From NCBI RefSeq assembly GCF_914767665.1, contig NC_059505.1, positions 23,557,506 through 23,621,505 of the forward strand: a stretch of DNA of 64,000 nt, given 5' to 3'. The notes under the pieces are model-generated. The model worked only from the letters and a program-made list of their open reading frames with translations. It made no database searches and was not told the DNA's origin. The stretch's first letter is position 1, and each line of letters starts with the position of its first letter. The translations under genes were made by a program, and so were the position numbers. Source of the stretch: Harmonia axyridis (taxonomy: Eukaryota; Arthropoda; Insecta; Coleoptera; Coccinellidae). This document shows, piece by piece, positions 33,885 to 44,644 of this stretch.

Positions 33885-34220
33885 TCAAACGAAAGAAAAA
33901 CTATTGATCACTAGAATTGATCGAGAACAACTGTTTTCAGAATGGAGCCAATACATTCAAAATCTGATAATCTCATCTTTTTTTGTTCCTGCTGGGAATA
34001 AAAATCTGTATTGAAGAAAAACGTTGAAAGTGGATAAGATATGCATGCATTATTCTGATAAAAATAATTATCATTGTATCATTATAAGTAATTCAAGAAC
34101 AATCCTGAGAAAAACTAGGTTGAAATATTTAGCAGGGTCGGATTTATCGAATATTTCAATCAAAATCGGAAACGGACTAATTTTGAAGCTTAAAATCATC
34201 TTATTATTCTATTGAAGGAA
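33885..34220. other. no gene recognised
   Basis: Nothing recognisable between the Tc1-like element and the charged fragment at 34225. Confidence 0.4.
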
Positions 34221-34224
34221 ATCA

Positions 34225-34500
34225 AATTCATTTTGAGGGTAATATGTCGTTGTCAAGGAAAGAAAAAATAAAGCGGAAAAGGGAAGCTGAAAAAGAAGGA
34301 TGAGAGATTGAAGGCGGGTCCAGATGAATGAGAAAACCTAAGACAAAAGGAACACGATCAATATTTAGAGAAAAAGAAACACAAAATTAGAAGATCTATT
34401 AACGAACTGAGTAAAAGGAAACAAGAATTTAAAAGGAAACAATGGCATCAGAACTCTGGAATCCTCCGGAATCAATTTTTTTTATATTTTCGAAAAATCT
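34225..34500 (+). pseudogene. charged Lys/Arg-rich coding relic
   Basis: A frame starting MSLSRKEKIKRKREAEKE runs into a stop near 34303, then shifted frames continue with K-K-H-K-I-R-R-S-I-N-E-L-S-K-R and K-R-K-Q-W-H-Q-N. Such repeating basic helices resemble the N-termini of uncharacterised insect proteins. No firm family call. Confidence 0.3.
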
Positions 34501-34590
34501 CATTAGATTAAAGGAAATTGTCTGAAGCTGTCATTATTTCGCATCAATACAATGGAATGAATTCATCGAAATTTTATCATCCCAATATTT

Positions 34591-34930
34591 TCAACTCAAA
34601 ATGATAGTTTGCGTAGAATGACCCAGAAGTGAAATCTTCATTCCAATCAAGCCATCGACTTTAGGGCTTTCGTAAGAACGATATGAAATACGAACTGGTA
34701 TCTTCTTCGGAAACCAATGCGCCGTCTCTCGAACGCACTCTTCGACCCCGTAATTGATTGTCACAAGGTAGCGTCGGTCTAGATGGCATTTTACGGAAAC
34801 GTAAAATTTGTTCACGGTGACAGGCCCAACGTCCGAAAAATCAATCTTTATCGTTACAGATTGCCGGGGTTTCTTCCGGAAAGCACGGACATACAACACA
34901 AGTGTGTCGGGCAGGTATTCATCATAGAGG
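34591..34930 (-). CDS. unidentified ORF, possible exon
   Basis: The 102-codon minus-strand frame (extendable upstream to about 34930 as DEYLPDTLVL-) is rich in CpG and codes for a soluble, beta-like sequence (VTIKIDFSDVGPVTVNKFYVSVKCHLDRRYLVTINYGVEECVRE split over the frame). It ends in IILS-stop. Composition differs from nearby AT-rich DNA. I do not recognise the family. It may be an exon of a host or captured gene, or a domain of an unclassified mobile element. Confidence 0.35.
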
Positions 34931-35289
34931 TTTGATGGTCAATGCGCGAAATCTGAAATTTCCGAATGAAAGGCCTCATTTATTTGGGTTCGCTGAATAA
35001 TGGAAAGCCTGATCGCATTTTCCAACTGAAACAGACTCTGAGTAGAAGGGGTGATCATTATCAGTTCTATTTCGTTTACATAATGTTGCAATTGGTAAGA
35101 TACATTTCATTAACGATGAGTAACGCTGGAGAACCTGTGAATTTTTCGAAGAGGTTTGATATTTTCTCAGCCGTCGAAGTTAGAAAGTGCAAAAAATACT
35201 GGACACAATTATTTGTCCTATTAATATCTATTTGATTAACCTCTAGGAAGCCACAAGAATCCAATATTTTATTTAAATATTGCTTGAAA

Positions 35290-36010
35290 TGGCGTCGATA
35301 ACAAAATCACAGTTTGTGAGCGAGTTGAGTAAGTGGAAAAAGAATGAGCTGATTGAATACATGGTGAATAAAAGAGTGCCGAATATAGCATTAAAACAAA
35401 CAATGTTTTATGTGCTGCACTCGATATGGAAAATACGGATACCTTAGAAGAATCCCAGGCTACTGGAGGATGTAGCGGGAACTGTCAAACACTGAAAGCG
35501 GAAAATGAAAAGATACGTCATTCTAACGAATTAATTCAAAAGCTTCAACATCAATTAGAGGAGAGAACCGAAGAGCAGGAGTGGCCAATAGGAATCCTTA
35601 GGAGACAGGTTGGCAATATATTCGATTTAAGGTCTGATCATTCTGAAAGTGAGGTTACCAAAACCAAAACAAAAGAATATATATCACTGTCACAACAGGA
35701 GGCTGATAAAAATACTGTAGCAGATGACAGTAGTAGCACATATGTCCCAAATAATTCTAAATCAACACACGAAATTGGAACTACTCAGATCCTTCAATCA
35801 GTGGTGGCGGCTGGAAGTGATTGGAATGTGGACTGGAAACAAGTGATATCGAAAAGAAGTAAGAACAAGAAAGTTAGGAATAATGAAATCATAAGAGGTG
35901 AATCAAAAATTGGAGAGGAAGGCAGCTTCAAGGGAGCCTACAGAGAAGCCTGGTTTTATGTTGGCAGAGCCTCAAATGACTCGAATCCGGCGAATTTAAA
36001 GGGGAATATG
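35290..36010 (+). pseudogene. LINE ORF1 (gag-like), 5' part
   Basis: Starts with an ATG at 35290 (MASITKSQFVSELSKWKKNEL), shifts frame near 35400, and continues open from 35426: a coiled-coil stretch (NCQTLKAENEKIRHSNELIQKLQ), then a DWKQVISKRSKNKK basic segment and AWFYVGRAS, the start of the RRM/esterase-like gag module also seen in the ORF1 proteins at 38140 and 61841. The frame then runs into unrelated repeat sequence at about 36015. It is the 5' half of an ORF1 whose downstream part was lost. Confidence 0.7.
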
Positions 36011-36014
36011 AACG

Positions 36015-36175
36015 CAACCGGGTCACCTCTCCACTTGAGAGGGTGTGTCCACGGCACAGATCACTGGATAGCCCAACTGATGAGTCCGTCCAGCAGCGAT
36101 CTCGGAACGAAACACAAAACCCTTAGGAGAGAGAGCACCTCGTAACTTGGCTTGAGAAGGACTCGGCATTCCTGA
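36015..36175 (+). ncRNA. candidate hammerhead ribozyme motif
   Basis: CTGATGA (36077-36083), a GTCCG/CGGAAC stem with a 14-nt loop and GAAAC (36109-36113) reproduce the hammerhead core CUGAUGA-stem II-GAAAC. An AGCCCAA just before the core could pair with TTGGCT at about 36148 (helix I, one bulge), with a GTA in the position expected near the cleavage site, but two extra nucleotides lie between. Alternatively GTGTGTC at about 36040 pairs with the ACAC after GAAA. Neither fold is ideal, so this may be a decayed copy. It lies between a LINE ORF1 relic and a foldback element. Confidence 0.45.
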
Positions 36176-36179
36176 TATA

Positions 36180-36850
36180 CAGGGTGGCCATTTGAAAACC
36201 AAACAGACGAGATTACAGACGAAATAAAGTTTTTCGATAGAAATGCTCGGACAGGTCGATTTCTGTTTCGAGGGGGACAACTTAAGATGTAGGTTACGGA
36301 CGCATAGCGCTTCAACCCTTGCTACTACAACCCTCACCCCCAAATTTTGAATAGGGAAGATGGGGTGAGTGATACCTCATTTGAAAGGTATTTTTATACT
36401 GATTTCAGCACAGTTATTGTTTTTTCATTTTATGCATTAGTTCTCGAAATATTCTTAACTAAGTATTTGAAAATGAAGTGGTGTTTTCATGGCACTTGTA
36501 GTGTTTTGTGAAAAATCGACATTTTGATCTTCAAAACAACCATGACTGTGGCTTCCTTCCTAACTAACGAACGCATGAATATTTCGAGAACTAATGCATA
36601 AAATGAAAAAACAATTACTGTGCTGAAATCAGTATAAAAATACCTTTAAATTGAGGTATCACTCACCCCATCTTCCCTATTCAAAAATTGGGGTGGGGGT
36701 TGTAGCAGCAAGGGTTGAAGCACTATGCGTCCGTAACCTACATCTTAAGTTGTCCCCCTCGAAACAGAAATCGATCTGTCCGAGCATTTCTATCGAAAAA
36801 CCTTATTTCGTCTGTAATCTCGTCTGTTTCGTTTTCAAATGGCCACCCTG
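36180..36850. mobile_element. 671-bp foldback element, copy 1
   Basis: Flanked by TA on both sides (36178-36179, 36851-36852). The ends CAGGGTGGCCATTTGAAAAC are inverted repeats extending inwards by more than 200 bp. The interior contains ATTTCGAGAACTAATGCATA near the middle on both arms. No functional ORF; the short ORFs inside are palindromic echoes of each other. TA duplication and CAGGGTG ends suggest mobilisation by a mariner-like transposase. Nearly identical to 44645-45316. Confidence 0.9.
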
Positions 36851-36909
36851 TATTATTAATTCAAAAGTATCGGAAGAAATCTCATAATCATGTAAAACCA
36901 ACATCATAA

Positions 36910-37754
36910 TTCAGGTATGCAGATGACACAAATGTATTGACATCGGCGGCAGAGTAGAAAACTAGTGCGCGAACTACAGACTTAAATTGAATACTGATAA
37001 AACAGAATTCACCATCTTCTACACAGAGAGAACAAAGTACGTAATATCCGAACATAAATCATTAGGTAACACGGAGATAGTACCCAGAGGAAAAGTTGAA
37101 TTCTTAGGAATCTGGTTAGACAATGAAGTGGAAACCACACATTGAGAATTTGAACAAAAAACTAATCCAGTCATCTATACTTTCAACTTTATGAGGCACC
37201 TTGTTCGAAAAAATGTGATGAAGATATTGTACTCTGCCAATTTCCAGTCGCTTATCTCTTATGGAATTATATTCTTAGAAAATAGCACACTGCAGAGCAG
37301 AATATTCTCAACACAAAATCGAGCTCTGAGAGCAATTTACAGTGTGAAATACCGAGAATCGTGTAGTGGTGTTTTCATGAGAGGAGGTATTTTGACTTTG
37401 ACAGCAATTTATGTTTTTTTTCTAAGAACAACGAACTATTTGAACAATATAAAAACTAACATAATTCAAGCAGAACATATCCATACATATGTATACCCCA
37501 GAAGACATCTATCACGCACACAAAGTAGTACGAAATATACGAGGAAAAATATGTGTATGAAGGTCTACAACTCCCTGGCCAGGAACCTTCATGTTATAGG
37601 TAACAAAAAGCTATTTGAAGAAGAACTAACCAAGCACCATATAAATAGTGAACTATATAACTTAAATGAACATTTTGAGTTAATATATAAATGTAGGATG
37701 AAATATAATGGACTTGCCATTGCTTCTTTGTTTACAATTATTGTAGAGGATTAA
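36910..37754 (+). pseudogene. LINE reverse transcriptase C-terminal half
   Basis: A YADDTN-like segment is visible at about 36915-36935 (in the frame MQMT... shifted), followed by frame breaks, then an open frame 37191-37754: ILYSANFQSLISYGIIF, TQNRALRAIYSVKYRESCSGVF, KNMCMKVYNSLARNL. These match the thumb and C-terminus of CR1/Jockey-type ORF2. The R4-type LINE begins right after the stop codon. Confidence 0.75.
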
Positions 37755-37763
37755 TGAAGACTA

Positions 37764-37800
37764 GCGTATAAGCTAAAGTCGGGGACTTTAGCCTTTACGC
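37764..37800. repeat. 37-bp palindrome at the R4 3' end
   Basis: GCTAAAGTC and GACTTTAGC arms, extended by GCGTA and TACGC, surround a 2-bp centre. The first R4 copy ends in a single unpaired version of one arm plus (TAA)n, so here the 3' end appears to be duplicated in inverted orientation. Confidence 0.7.
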
Positions 37801-38139
37801 TTAGGATAGAAAAATCTCCTCGCCGTCGGCTTTCTCACTCCCCTTTATGAGGAAAATTCACTCAATCCCAGATATTTAAAATACCTGAAGGAAAGAGCTC
37901 GCTCGTGTACGAGCCTTGTGGTCCCCCTGGTTCTCGTTGAACTTTTTGTCCTCTTACACGCGATCCTTGGACCTGTCCGTCGCCTCCTAGGAATTTTCTC
38001 ACCGTCTTCGCAGTACCAAAAAGAATAGCTTCTTGCATTATATTACATATACAGAGAGGGCCATTGAAAACGAAACAGCGGCTCTGTAAGTCGGCAGAAC
38101 CGAGTTATATTAATTAAGATTAAGAGTTATATTATTAAG

Positions 38140-39252
38140 ATGGCGTCGGGCGATGATGATCGTAGTGAAGACGAGAGCATAAAAAGTGATAAAAGTAGCA
38201 GTGTAATAGACAATTATTATAAATGTTGTTCCAAGAAGGCATGTACTATACAAGTGTGTATAAATTGCGAAGGAATTTTTCACGGTTCCTGCGTGAAAAA
38301 GAAAAATATCAAAGTTTTAAGCAAACGTCATATTGAATGCTGTGATAAGATTCCCGATGAAAACAAAAAGTTGAATAAAGAAGAAATACTAGAACTGAAA
38401 ATTGAATATCTGAGTAAGTTGCTAGCTGAATGTCAAGATAAAAATGATGTTTTAAAAGAAAATAATTCCCTATTGAAAGAAAATAATAGGTTATTAACAT
38501 TACAATTAAACTCCATTCATAAAAAAAGTGAGACAAAAAGTGAATCTCAATATGCAAACGTTGTCAAGCGCGTAAATAATAATGATGTCAACATTGTCAA
38601 CAAAATAGTTCCAAACGTTCCACAGATTGTAGTTCAAACATCTGAGAGAAGTGACATGAGACCTAACCCTAAAAAACATAACCTTAGTATTAGCAACTCC
38701 AATGTAAACTCTGTCAATAAAAATATAAATAATTCTGGAGACATGGACAACTACAATCAGTTGGAAACAGCACAGAGAAAAAAAATGGAAGAAGTAATAA
38801 ATCTGGGTCAACACACAGACTCAATTAATAACAGAACACATTTAACGCCTGAAAATCAAGAAGAATGGAAAACAATGCATAGCAGAAAGAAGAGAAAATT
38901 CAGACCAACTAGATTTGGGACCTGTAAGATGACAGAAGGTATTGCAGAAAACAGCTTCGTTGGGCAAGAAAAAAGAGCATGGTTCTTCATTAGCCGAGTA
39001 AAAGCTCATGTCACTGAAGCTATAATTGAGGAATATATAAGAAAGAAACCAGGATTCGCTAAAGAGGTTGTGGAAATTAATCAATTAAATTTTGAAAATA
39101 AAAAAAGTGCTCAAAAGAGTTTCCTAGTGAAAGTTCCTTTTACTAAAAAGGATGAATTATACAAACCCGAATTTTGGCCTGAGAATGTAGTTATAAAAAG
39201 ATTCAACATGCATGTGTATAGAAAAAATAATACTGCGGTTGATTTTTTATAA
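38140..39252 (+). CDS. LINE ORF1 protein: PHD finger, coiled coil, gag-like domain
   Basis: 370 residues, open from ATG to TAA. Residues about 28-70 form a PHD/RING-like cysteine cluster (YYKCCSKKACTIQVC, CEGIFHGSC, ECC). Residues about 75-130 are a coiled coil (ILELKIEYLSKLL, ENNSLLKENNRLL). Residues about 135-245 are Asn/Ser-rich and probably disordered. Residues about 246-370 (EEWKTMHSRKKRKF, RAWFFISRVKAHVTEAIIEEYI, FLVKVPF, FWPENVVIKRF) match the gag-like RNA-binding module of CR1/Jockey ORF1 proteins. Expected role: RNA binding and chaperone in the retrotransposition particle. The start is the first in-frame ATG after the 5' end of the element. Confidence 0.85.
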   Translation: MASGDDDRSEDESIKSDKSSSVIDNYYKCCSKKACTIQVCINCEGIFHGSCVKKKNIKVLSKRHIECCDKIPDENKKLNKEEILELKIEYLSKLLAECQDKNDVLKENNSLLKENNRLLTLQLNSIHKKSETKSESQYANVVKRVNNNDVNIVNKIVPNVPQIVVQTSERSDMRPNPKKHNLSISNSNVNSVNKNINNSGDMDNYNQLETAQRKKMEEVINLGQHTDSINNRTHLTPENQEEWKTMHSRKKRKFRPTRFGTCKMTEGIAENSFVGQEKRAWFFISRVKAHVTEAIIEEYIRKKPGFAKEVVEINQLNFENKKSAQKSFLVKVPFTKKDELYKPEFWPENVVIKRFNMHVYRKNNTAVDFL

Positions 39253-39282
39253 GAAACAAGTCGCAGAAAGTCAAAACCAGAA

Positions 39283-40142
39283 ATGAAACAGCCAATAGAG
39301 AGTGTAGTATTATACATCAAAATCTGCAGTCTATGGGCAATAGTATCAACGCTTTTCAACATTTTCTCTTGACACAGCCTACCTGCAAGGTTGTTTGTGT
39401 AACAGAGCACTGGAAAAGTGAAGATGAATTAGTGCACAAGTTGAATAACTTCAACTTGATATCATATGTGTGCAGAGACAGAGGCAAACACGGTGGATCG
39501 GCAATATACATCCATGAAGAAGTCAAATGCAAGCGGAGAAAGAAATTAGAAGAGTTTTCCATAATTGGTCAGTTTGAGTGCGCATCTGCTGAGTTATCAC
39601 TGGGCAGTCAAAGTTTTATTGTGCTATCAGTGTACAGACCATGCGGTGCGGCAAGTGACATAGAGGTGTTTCTATCACAACTAGAAAAAGTTCTTGCTGT
39701 GATTATTGAGGAAAACAAGTTCATCATTGTGGCTGGAGATTTCAATGTTGACATTTTGGAGAATACTAGTAAAAGGTCGGATTTCCTTACATTATTGGGT
39801 TTATACCAACTTTTTCCCACAATAAATGTTCCTACTAGGGTTACAAGTTGTACAAGTACTTGCTTAGATAATATTTTTGTTAATTTTGATGCTGATTCAG
39901 AAGTGCTCAGTACTACTGTTTCAGATCATTTCGGACAAAAAATAAGTTTTACTGTCATGAGTAAAGAAAATAATAACAATAGGTTAGTCTATCGTAGGTT
40001 TTATAATGAAGAGGATAAAATGAATTTCCGTGATGGTCTGAAACAGGAGGGCTGGCAAGCAGTATTTTCGATTGAAGAATCTAATATTGATTTACAGTGG
40101 GAGTCTTTTATGAAATCCTGCTTAATAATGCTTAATATTTGA
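39283..40142 (+). pseudogene. LINE ORF2, endonuclease domain
   Basis: The frame (first ATG 39333, but similarity extends upstream to IIHQNLQSM at about 39312) encodes an apurinic-like endonuclease: VCVTEHWKS, GKHGGSAIYI, VLSVYRPCG, FIIVAGDFNVD (catalytic Asp/Asn) near 39745, and TTVSDHFG (Asp-His) near 39930. All expected landmarks are present. The frame stops at 40140 because of an apparent single-base indel near 40138; the next frame continues directly into the RT. Confidence 0.85.
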
Positions 40143-40155
40143 GGAGCATTTTCCA

Positions 40156-42120
40156 TTGAAATTGGTTAAATTGGGTAAAAAGAATTTGAAAAATTATTAT
40201 GACACAAAGGATGTGAGGGAGAGTAAGTGTAAATTAGACATTTTGCTCACTTTAAAATCACATGATAGTTCTTATAAAGTTTTATACAATAGTGAAAAAC
40301 AAAATTATGATAAACTCCTCACAGCAGCTAGGACCAATTTCTATAATGTGAAAATTCAGTCATCAGACAATAAAAATAAAACAATGTGGTCGATTTGTAA
40401 TGATATTAGAGGTACAGAAAGTAAAAATAAAAATAATTTTTTCAATGAAGGTCCTGATAGTATAGCTGAAAAATATAATAAGTTCTTAGTTGATAAAATT
40501 CCCATTATGCTAAGTGATTTGGGTGATGAAGTATTTGCTTGTAATTCACCAGATAACCCCAGATCAATTGTTTTACATCCAACTAATCCTAATGAAATAG
40601 TCGAAATAATTAAGAAAATAAAGAATAAATACTGTAGTGGCGATGATGGAATACCTGTCAATATTATGAAATATTGTGCAGATGAGATAAAGGGTGTCAT
40701 TTCATATATAGTCAACAATTCTCTTAAGTTTGGAATTTTTCCCAAGAACTTGAAATTAGCGTTGATAAAACCCATTTATAAAAAAGGAGATGATACTTGT
40801 TTTGAAAGTTACAGACCTATCAGTATACTGTCCAGTTTTTCCAAAATATTTGAACATGTAATGTGTGAAAGACTGTTGATATTTATGAAGGAGTGCAATC
40901 TGTTTAATGACTCTCAGCATGGCTACTTGGAGGGTCGATCTGTTCAGACTGCATTATATCAGTTTACAGAAAGGGTTATAAGACTTCTGGAGGAGGATAA
41001 ACTTGGGTTGGGTTTGTTTGTTGATCTGGCGAGTGCTTATGACTGTTTGTTCAGACCTTTTCTTTTAATAAAACTAGAAAAACTGGGTATTAGAGGTAGT
41101 GCAAAAGACTGGATAGCTTCATATCTTTCCGAGCGTTCGCAGAGAGTGTCTATTGTTAAAAATGGCAAAGATGTAAAATCAGATATAATTGAATCAAATT
41201 ATGGGGTACCTCAAGGCAGTGTTATAGGACCCATCCTATTCATAATTTTTATAATAGATATATGTGATGTTATTGAAGACATCCTAAAACTGTTAACTTC
41301 TTTTGTTGATGACACAAATTTGATGATTGGTGGAAATGATTTTGATGATATCAAGGCAAAAACACTCTCAATATATAATAAATTAAAATCGTGGTTTACA
41401 AAGAATAAATTATTTATGAATGAAAATAAAACATCAGCTGTGCTATTTAGCACAAGCAGATCGCAGAAAATGAGGGAAAATGTGTTGGATTTAAATGGTT
41501 GTAATGTCAAGATTGAAGAGTCAATTAAATTTTTGGGGGTATATTTGGATGGTTTTCTTAAATGGTCATATCACATAGATTACCTGTCAGGGAAGCTATG
41601 TAGTGTAGGATTTGGAATCAGAACCTTATCAAAGTATTTGAGTCTAAATAATTTAAAAACAGTTTATTTTGCAAATTTTGAATGCCTCTTAAGATATGGA
41701 ATTATTTTTTGGGGATCAAGCTCAGAGGTCAATAAATTGTTTGTGTTGCAAAAAAGGGTGATGAGGTATATTTTTAAAATGACTTCAATTCAATCATGTA
41801 GGGGATTATTTAAGAGAAATAAACTTTTAACAATTTTTGGTATTTATGTATTAGAATGTTTGCTTTTCTTTTTCAAGAACAAAGATATTTTTTCAGTTCA
41901 CACAATTAAAAGTAATTACCCTTTAAGATCGCAGAACTTACATTATCCTATACATAGGTTATCTCTATCAGAAAAGCACCCATCTTACATGTGTATTAGA
42001 TTGTACAATAAACTACCTGATAGGATTAAACTGTTGAATGATTTTAAGAATTTTAAGAAAAATGTCAGAGATTATTTGATTTGTTTAGAACCATATTCTC
42101 TTTATGATTATTTAAGTTAA
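40156..42120 (+). pseudogene. LINE ORF2, reverse transcriptase domain
   Basis: 654 residues open after the frameshift. Landmarks: RTNFYNVKI and KTMWSICNDI (linker), SGDDGIPVNIMK, KPIYKKGDDTCFESYRPIS (finger), GYLEGRSVQTAL, motif A GLFVDLASAYDC, motif B YGVPQGSVIGPILF, motif C SFVDDTNLM, then KFLGVYLDGFLKW and the C-terminal SCRGLFKRN and YNKLPDRI. Motif A reads ASAYD where relatives have SKAFD, and motif C reads FVDD rather than FADD; the catalytic aspartates are kept. Frameshift from the endonuclease at about 40138 would prevent a full ORF2 product. Same family as the LINEs at 58-64 kb. Confidence 0.88.
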
Positions 42121-42335
42121 TTTTAGTATTTTTGTGGATTTTGGCAATTTGACACTATTTCTTTTATGTATAGTACACTGTACAGACATATTATGAAATA
42201 AAGAGTATTATTATTATTATTATTATTATTATATAAAAACGCTCGGACACGTCAACAACATTTTCGAGGGGGACATCGTTCGCGATGAAATTCACCCGAA
42301 ATACATTCCATCCCTCGGAGCTGTGACCGCCACCC

Positions 42336-43785
42336 CAGGGGCGGATCCAGGCGATGTTTGAGGGGGGGGCCATAGAAAGTCACGGCTCATATAGGTTAGA
42401 AAAATGGCGGAATTTTTTTTTTGTACCTACTGGATCAAGAGTTTTTTTAAAGAAAGATGGATTTTTGTAAATCATATCATATTCAGTTTCCAAAATTTTT
42501 GTAGAACAAAAACAAGTTCCAAAAATTTTATGTATTTCATAAATATATGTAAATTTATTTCACAAGAAAACTCAGGCGCATGAAAGTATAAGGAGTAGTA
42601 AGAAGAAATCCATTATTTCTGCATAAAGAACGAGGCTTCAATTACCATAGTTAGAATGATCCAGTTTAGGTCAAATATGCGCTGTTTCGTTTGATAACTA
42701 CAGTTCCAAGTGCACAGTTGTGTCTTAGGGGAGCAGCTCTTCGTAGATAATTCCTTGTCAATCTCACTAAACACAAAGCAAAATCTTCCCGGCCGTTTCC
42801 GATGGCTCATCGCGTTTCGACCACGACCGTTTTTGCTTGACGTTGTCGTAAATGATCCACTTTTCATCACAAGTTACCAAGCGTTTCGAAAATGGGGCGA
42901 TTTTGTTGCGATTCTGCAGTGATTCGCAGTGGAAATTCGGTCCATGCGGTGTTTTGCGTTAATTCATGTGGATCCCATATATCTAGCATCTTCTTGAGAT
43001 CAGCCTTATGCAAATAGTGTTCCAAACGGTTTATTGTGCACTCTTAAGCTCTTGAGCAATCGAAACAGGACTAGACAATGTCCATGATTTTATCGATATT
43101 TACGACAGTTGGCCTTTCAGTGCGTGGTGCATCTTTGACATCGAAACTACGGAACGGAATCGACGCAACCAAAATTGCACATGTTTGGCTATTACAGTAT
43201 CAGGTCCATAAACACTATTCACATTTTCAGCCGCCTGGCTTGTTTTTTGCCTCTATCTAAGAAAAACTATAAAAAATAGCGTATTTTTTCTGCTTGTGTT
43301 TATCTTTGTGGCGCGCTCAAACTTGACTGAGTCAACTCATCACAAAACTGTCAGAATGATTTTGTAGTGCGAAATCTCATTTTTCTGACGCCATATAGTG
43401 GAAACTGATCGGACTTGTACAACGCGAGATACAAATAACTAAAGCCAGCATTGAAAACATAATGGATTCCTATTAAATAAAAACATATGATCAAATATTA
43501 AAAATTCAATAACAAATTCTGGTCTCCTATTTTTGATTAGCGTATCTTCGGATAATATGTATTTTCAACATTCAGACTGCTGCAAATGGTCCTGTGTATA
43601 TGCATTAATGCCAAACCATTCAACCTCTTTAGATCCATTCAACCATTCTAGATCATATCCAATCTTTCACACTTCTGAGTGCCCATATGCATTGTTTTCG
43701 ATGATTCAGGATATATTTTTAAATTTATAAGGTCCGCGAGGGGGGGGCCATGGCCCCCATGGCCCCCCCCCTGGATCCGCCCCTG
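42336..43785. mobile_element. hAT element (non-autonomous), 1450 bp
   Basis: Ends CAGGGGCGGATCCAG in inverted orientation, with the 8-bp target duplication CGCCACCC at 42328-42335 and 43786-43793. The uninterrupted target is seen in the opposite TIR of the host element (about 44470). It encodes no hAT transposase. Confidence 0.93.
42610..43330 (-). pseudogene. mariner transposase fossil inside the hAT element
   Basis: The minus strand shows a YGPDTVIAKHVQFWLRRFR helix segment (about 43220-43160), a degraded linker, a V-T-x-D-E-K-W-I-like segment (about 42870-42850, first Asp region), VETRxAIGNGREDFALCLV, and a segment equivalent to ELL...lnsd.Y. Many stops. It lies entirely between the hAT ends, so either a mariner element had inserted in a hAT copy earlier or the hAT ends captured it. 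Confidence 0.65.
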
Positions 43786-43992
43786 CGCCACCCCTAAATT
43801 TTTAAATGGCACCATATGGCAAGTGATACCTCATTTGAAAAGTAGTTTCCTTCTTAATATCAAACAACAAAAATAAATTAATTCTATCGATTCGTTTTCG
43901 AGATATAGGAACTTGAAGTTGGGAAATAACTTTTTAATCACTCAATCGTTACCATGAAGAGCACTTGAAATTTCAACAAGTTTTCAGATAGA

Positions 43993-44268
43993 ATGTTTCC
44001 TGGAAATTGGATTGGAAGAAGAGGCGCTATAGGGTGGCCAGCCAGATCTCCAGATTTAACCCCACTCGACTTTTTCCTGTGGGGTCACTTGAAAAACAAA
44101 ATCTATGCAACCGAACCAGAATCTCTGGAAGATTTACGACGTAGAATTATTGAAGAATGCCGTCGAATAACGCCGGAAATGCTACGAAATGTGAGGTCTC
44201 ATTTTGAACAGAACTTGTACTATTGTATGGAAATGGGTGGTAAACAGTTAGATCATTTAATTCCTTGA
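43993..44268 (+). pseudogene. C-terminal transposase segment of the long-TIR mariner-like element
   Basis: 91 codons, open. GWPARSPDLTPLDFFLWGHLKNKIY contains the last catalytic acidic position (P-L-D). Then DLRRRIIEECRRITPEMLRNV and a C-E-M-G-G-K-like end. The N-terminal DNA-binding domain and the first two catalytic residues are deleted. A similar shortened arrangement occurs at 46586-46939. Confidence 0.8.
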
Positions 44269-44644
44269 CAATGATAATTATCTTTAAACAGTTGCAATGT
44301 TAGATCTTATTTTTATTGATTGAGTGAATAAAAAGTTATTTCCCAACTTCAAGTTTCTATATCTCGAAAACGAATCGATAGAATTAATTTATTTCTGTTG
44401 TTTGATATTGAGAAGAAAACTACCTTTCAAATGAGGTATCACTTGCCATATGGTGCCATTTAAAAATTTAGGGGTGGCGGTCACAGCTCCGAGGGATGGA
44501 ATGTATTTCGGGTGAATTTCATCGCGAACGATGTCCCCCTCGAAAATGTTGTTGACGTGTCCGAGCGTTTTTATATAACTCGGTTCTGCCGACTTACAGA
44601 GCCGCTGTTTCGTTTTCAATGGCCCTCTCTGTATATTCACTATA

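Larger units (their letters stand above)
38111..42228 (+). mobile_element. near-complete CR1/Jockey-type LINE, 4.1 kb
   Basis: Flanked by TTATAT (38105-38110 and 42229-42234), ending in an (ATT)n tail. It has a short 5' UTR, ORF1 and ORF2 in the usual order, with only one frameshift visible in ORF2, so it is young. It inserted into the left TIR of the 38052-44631 element. Confidence 0.9.
38052..44631 (+). mobile_element. mariner-like element with about 310-bp TIRs, split by two insertions
   Basis: Ends CAGAGAGGGCCATTGAAAAC, flanked by TA (38050-38051, 44632-44633). The left TIR is in three pieces (38052-38110, 42235-42335, 43794-43949) because a LINE and a hAT element sit inside it; the right TIR is continuous (44318-44631). 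Only the last third of a transposase remains between the TIRs (43993-44268). Without its insertions the element would be about 1 kb. Confidence 0.88.

Noticed and set aside
36023..36343. Minus-strand ORFs in the foldback elements (also near 44389-44808) as proteins
   Set aside because: They are reads through long inverted repeats; the same residues appear from both arms and both copies.
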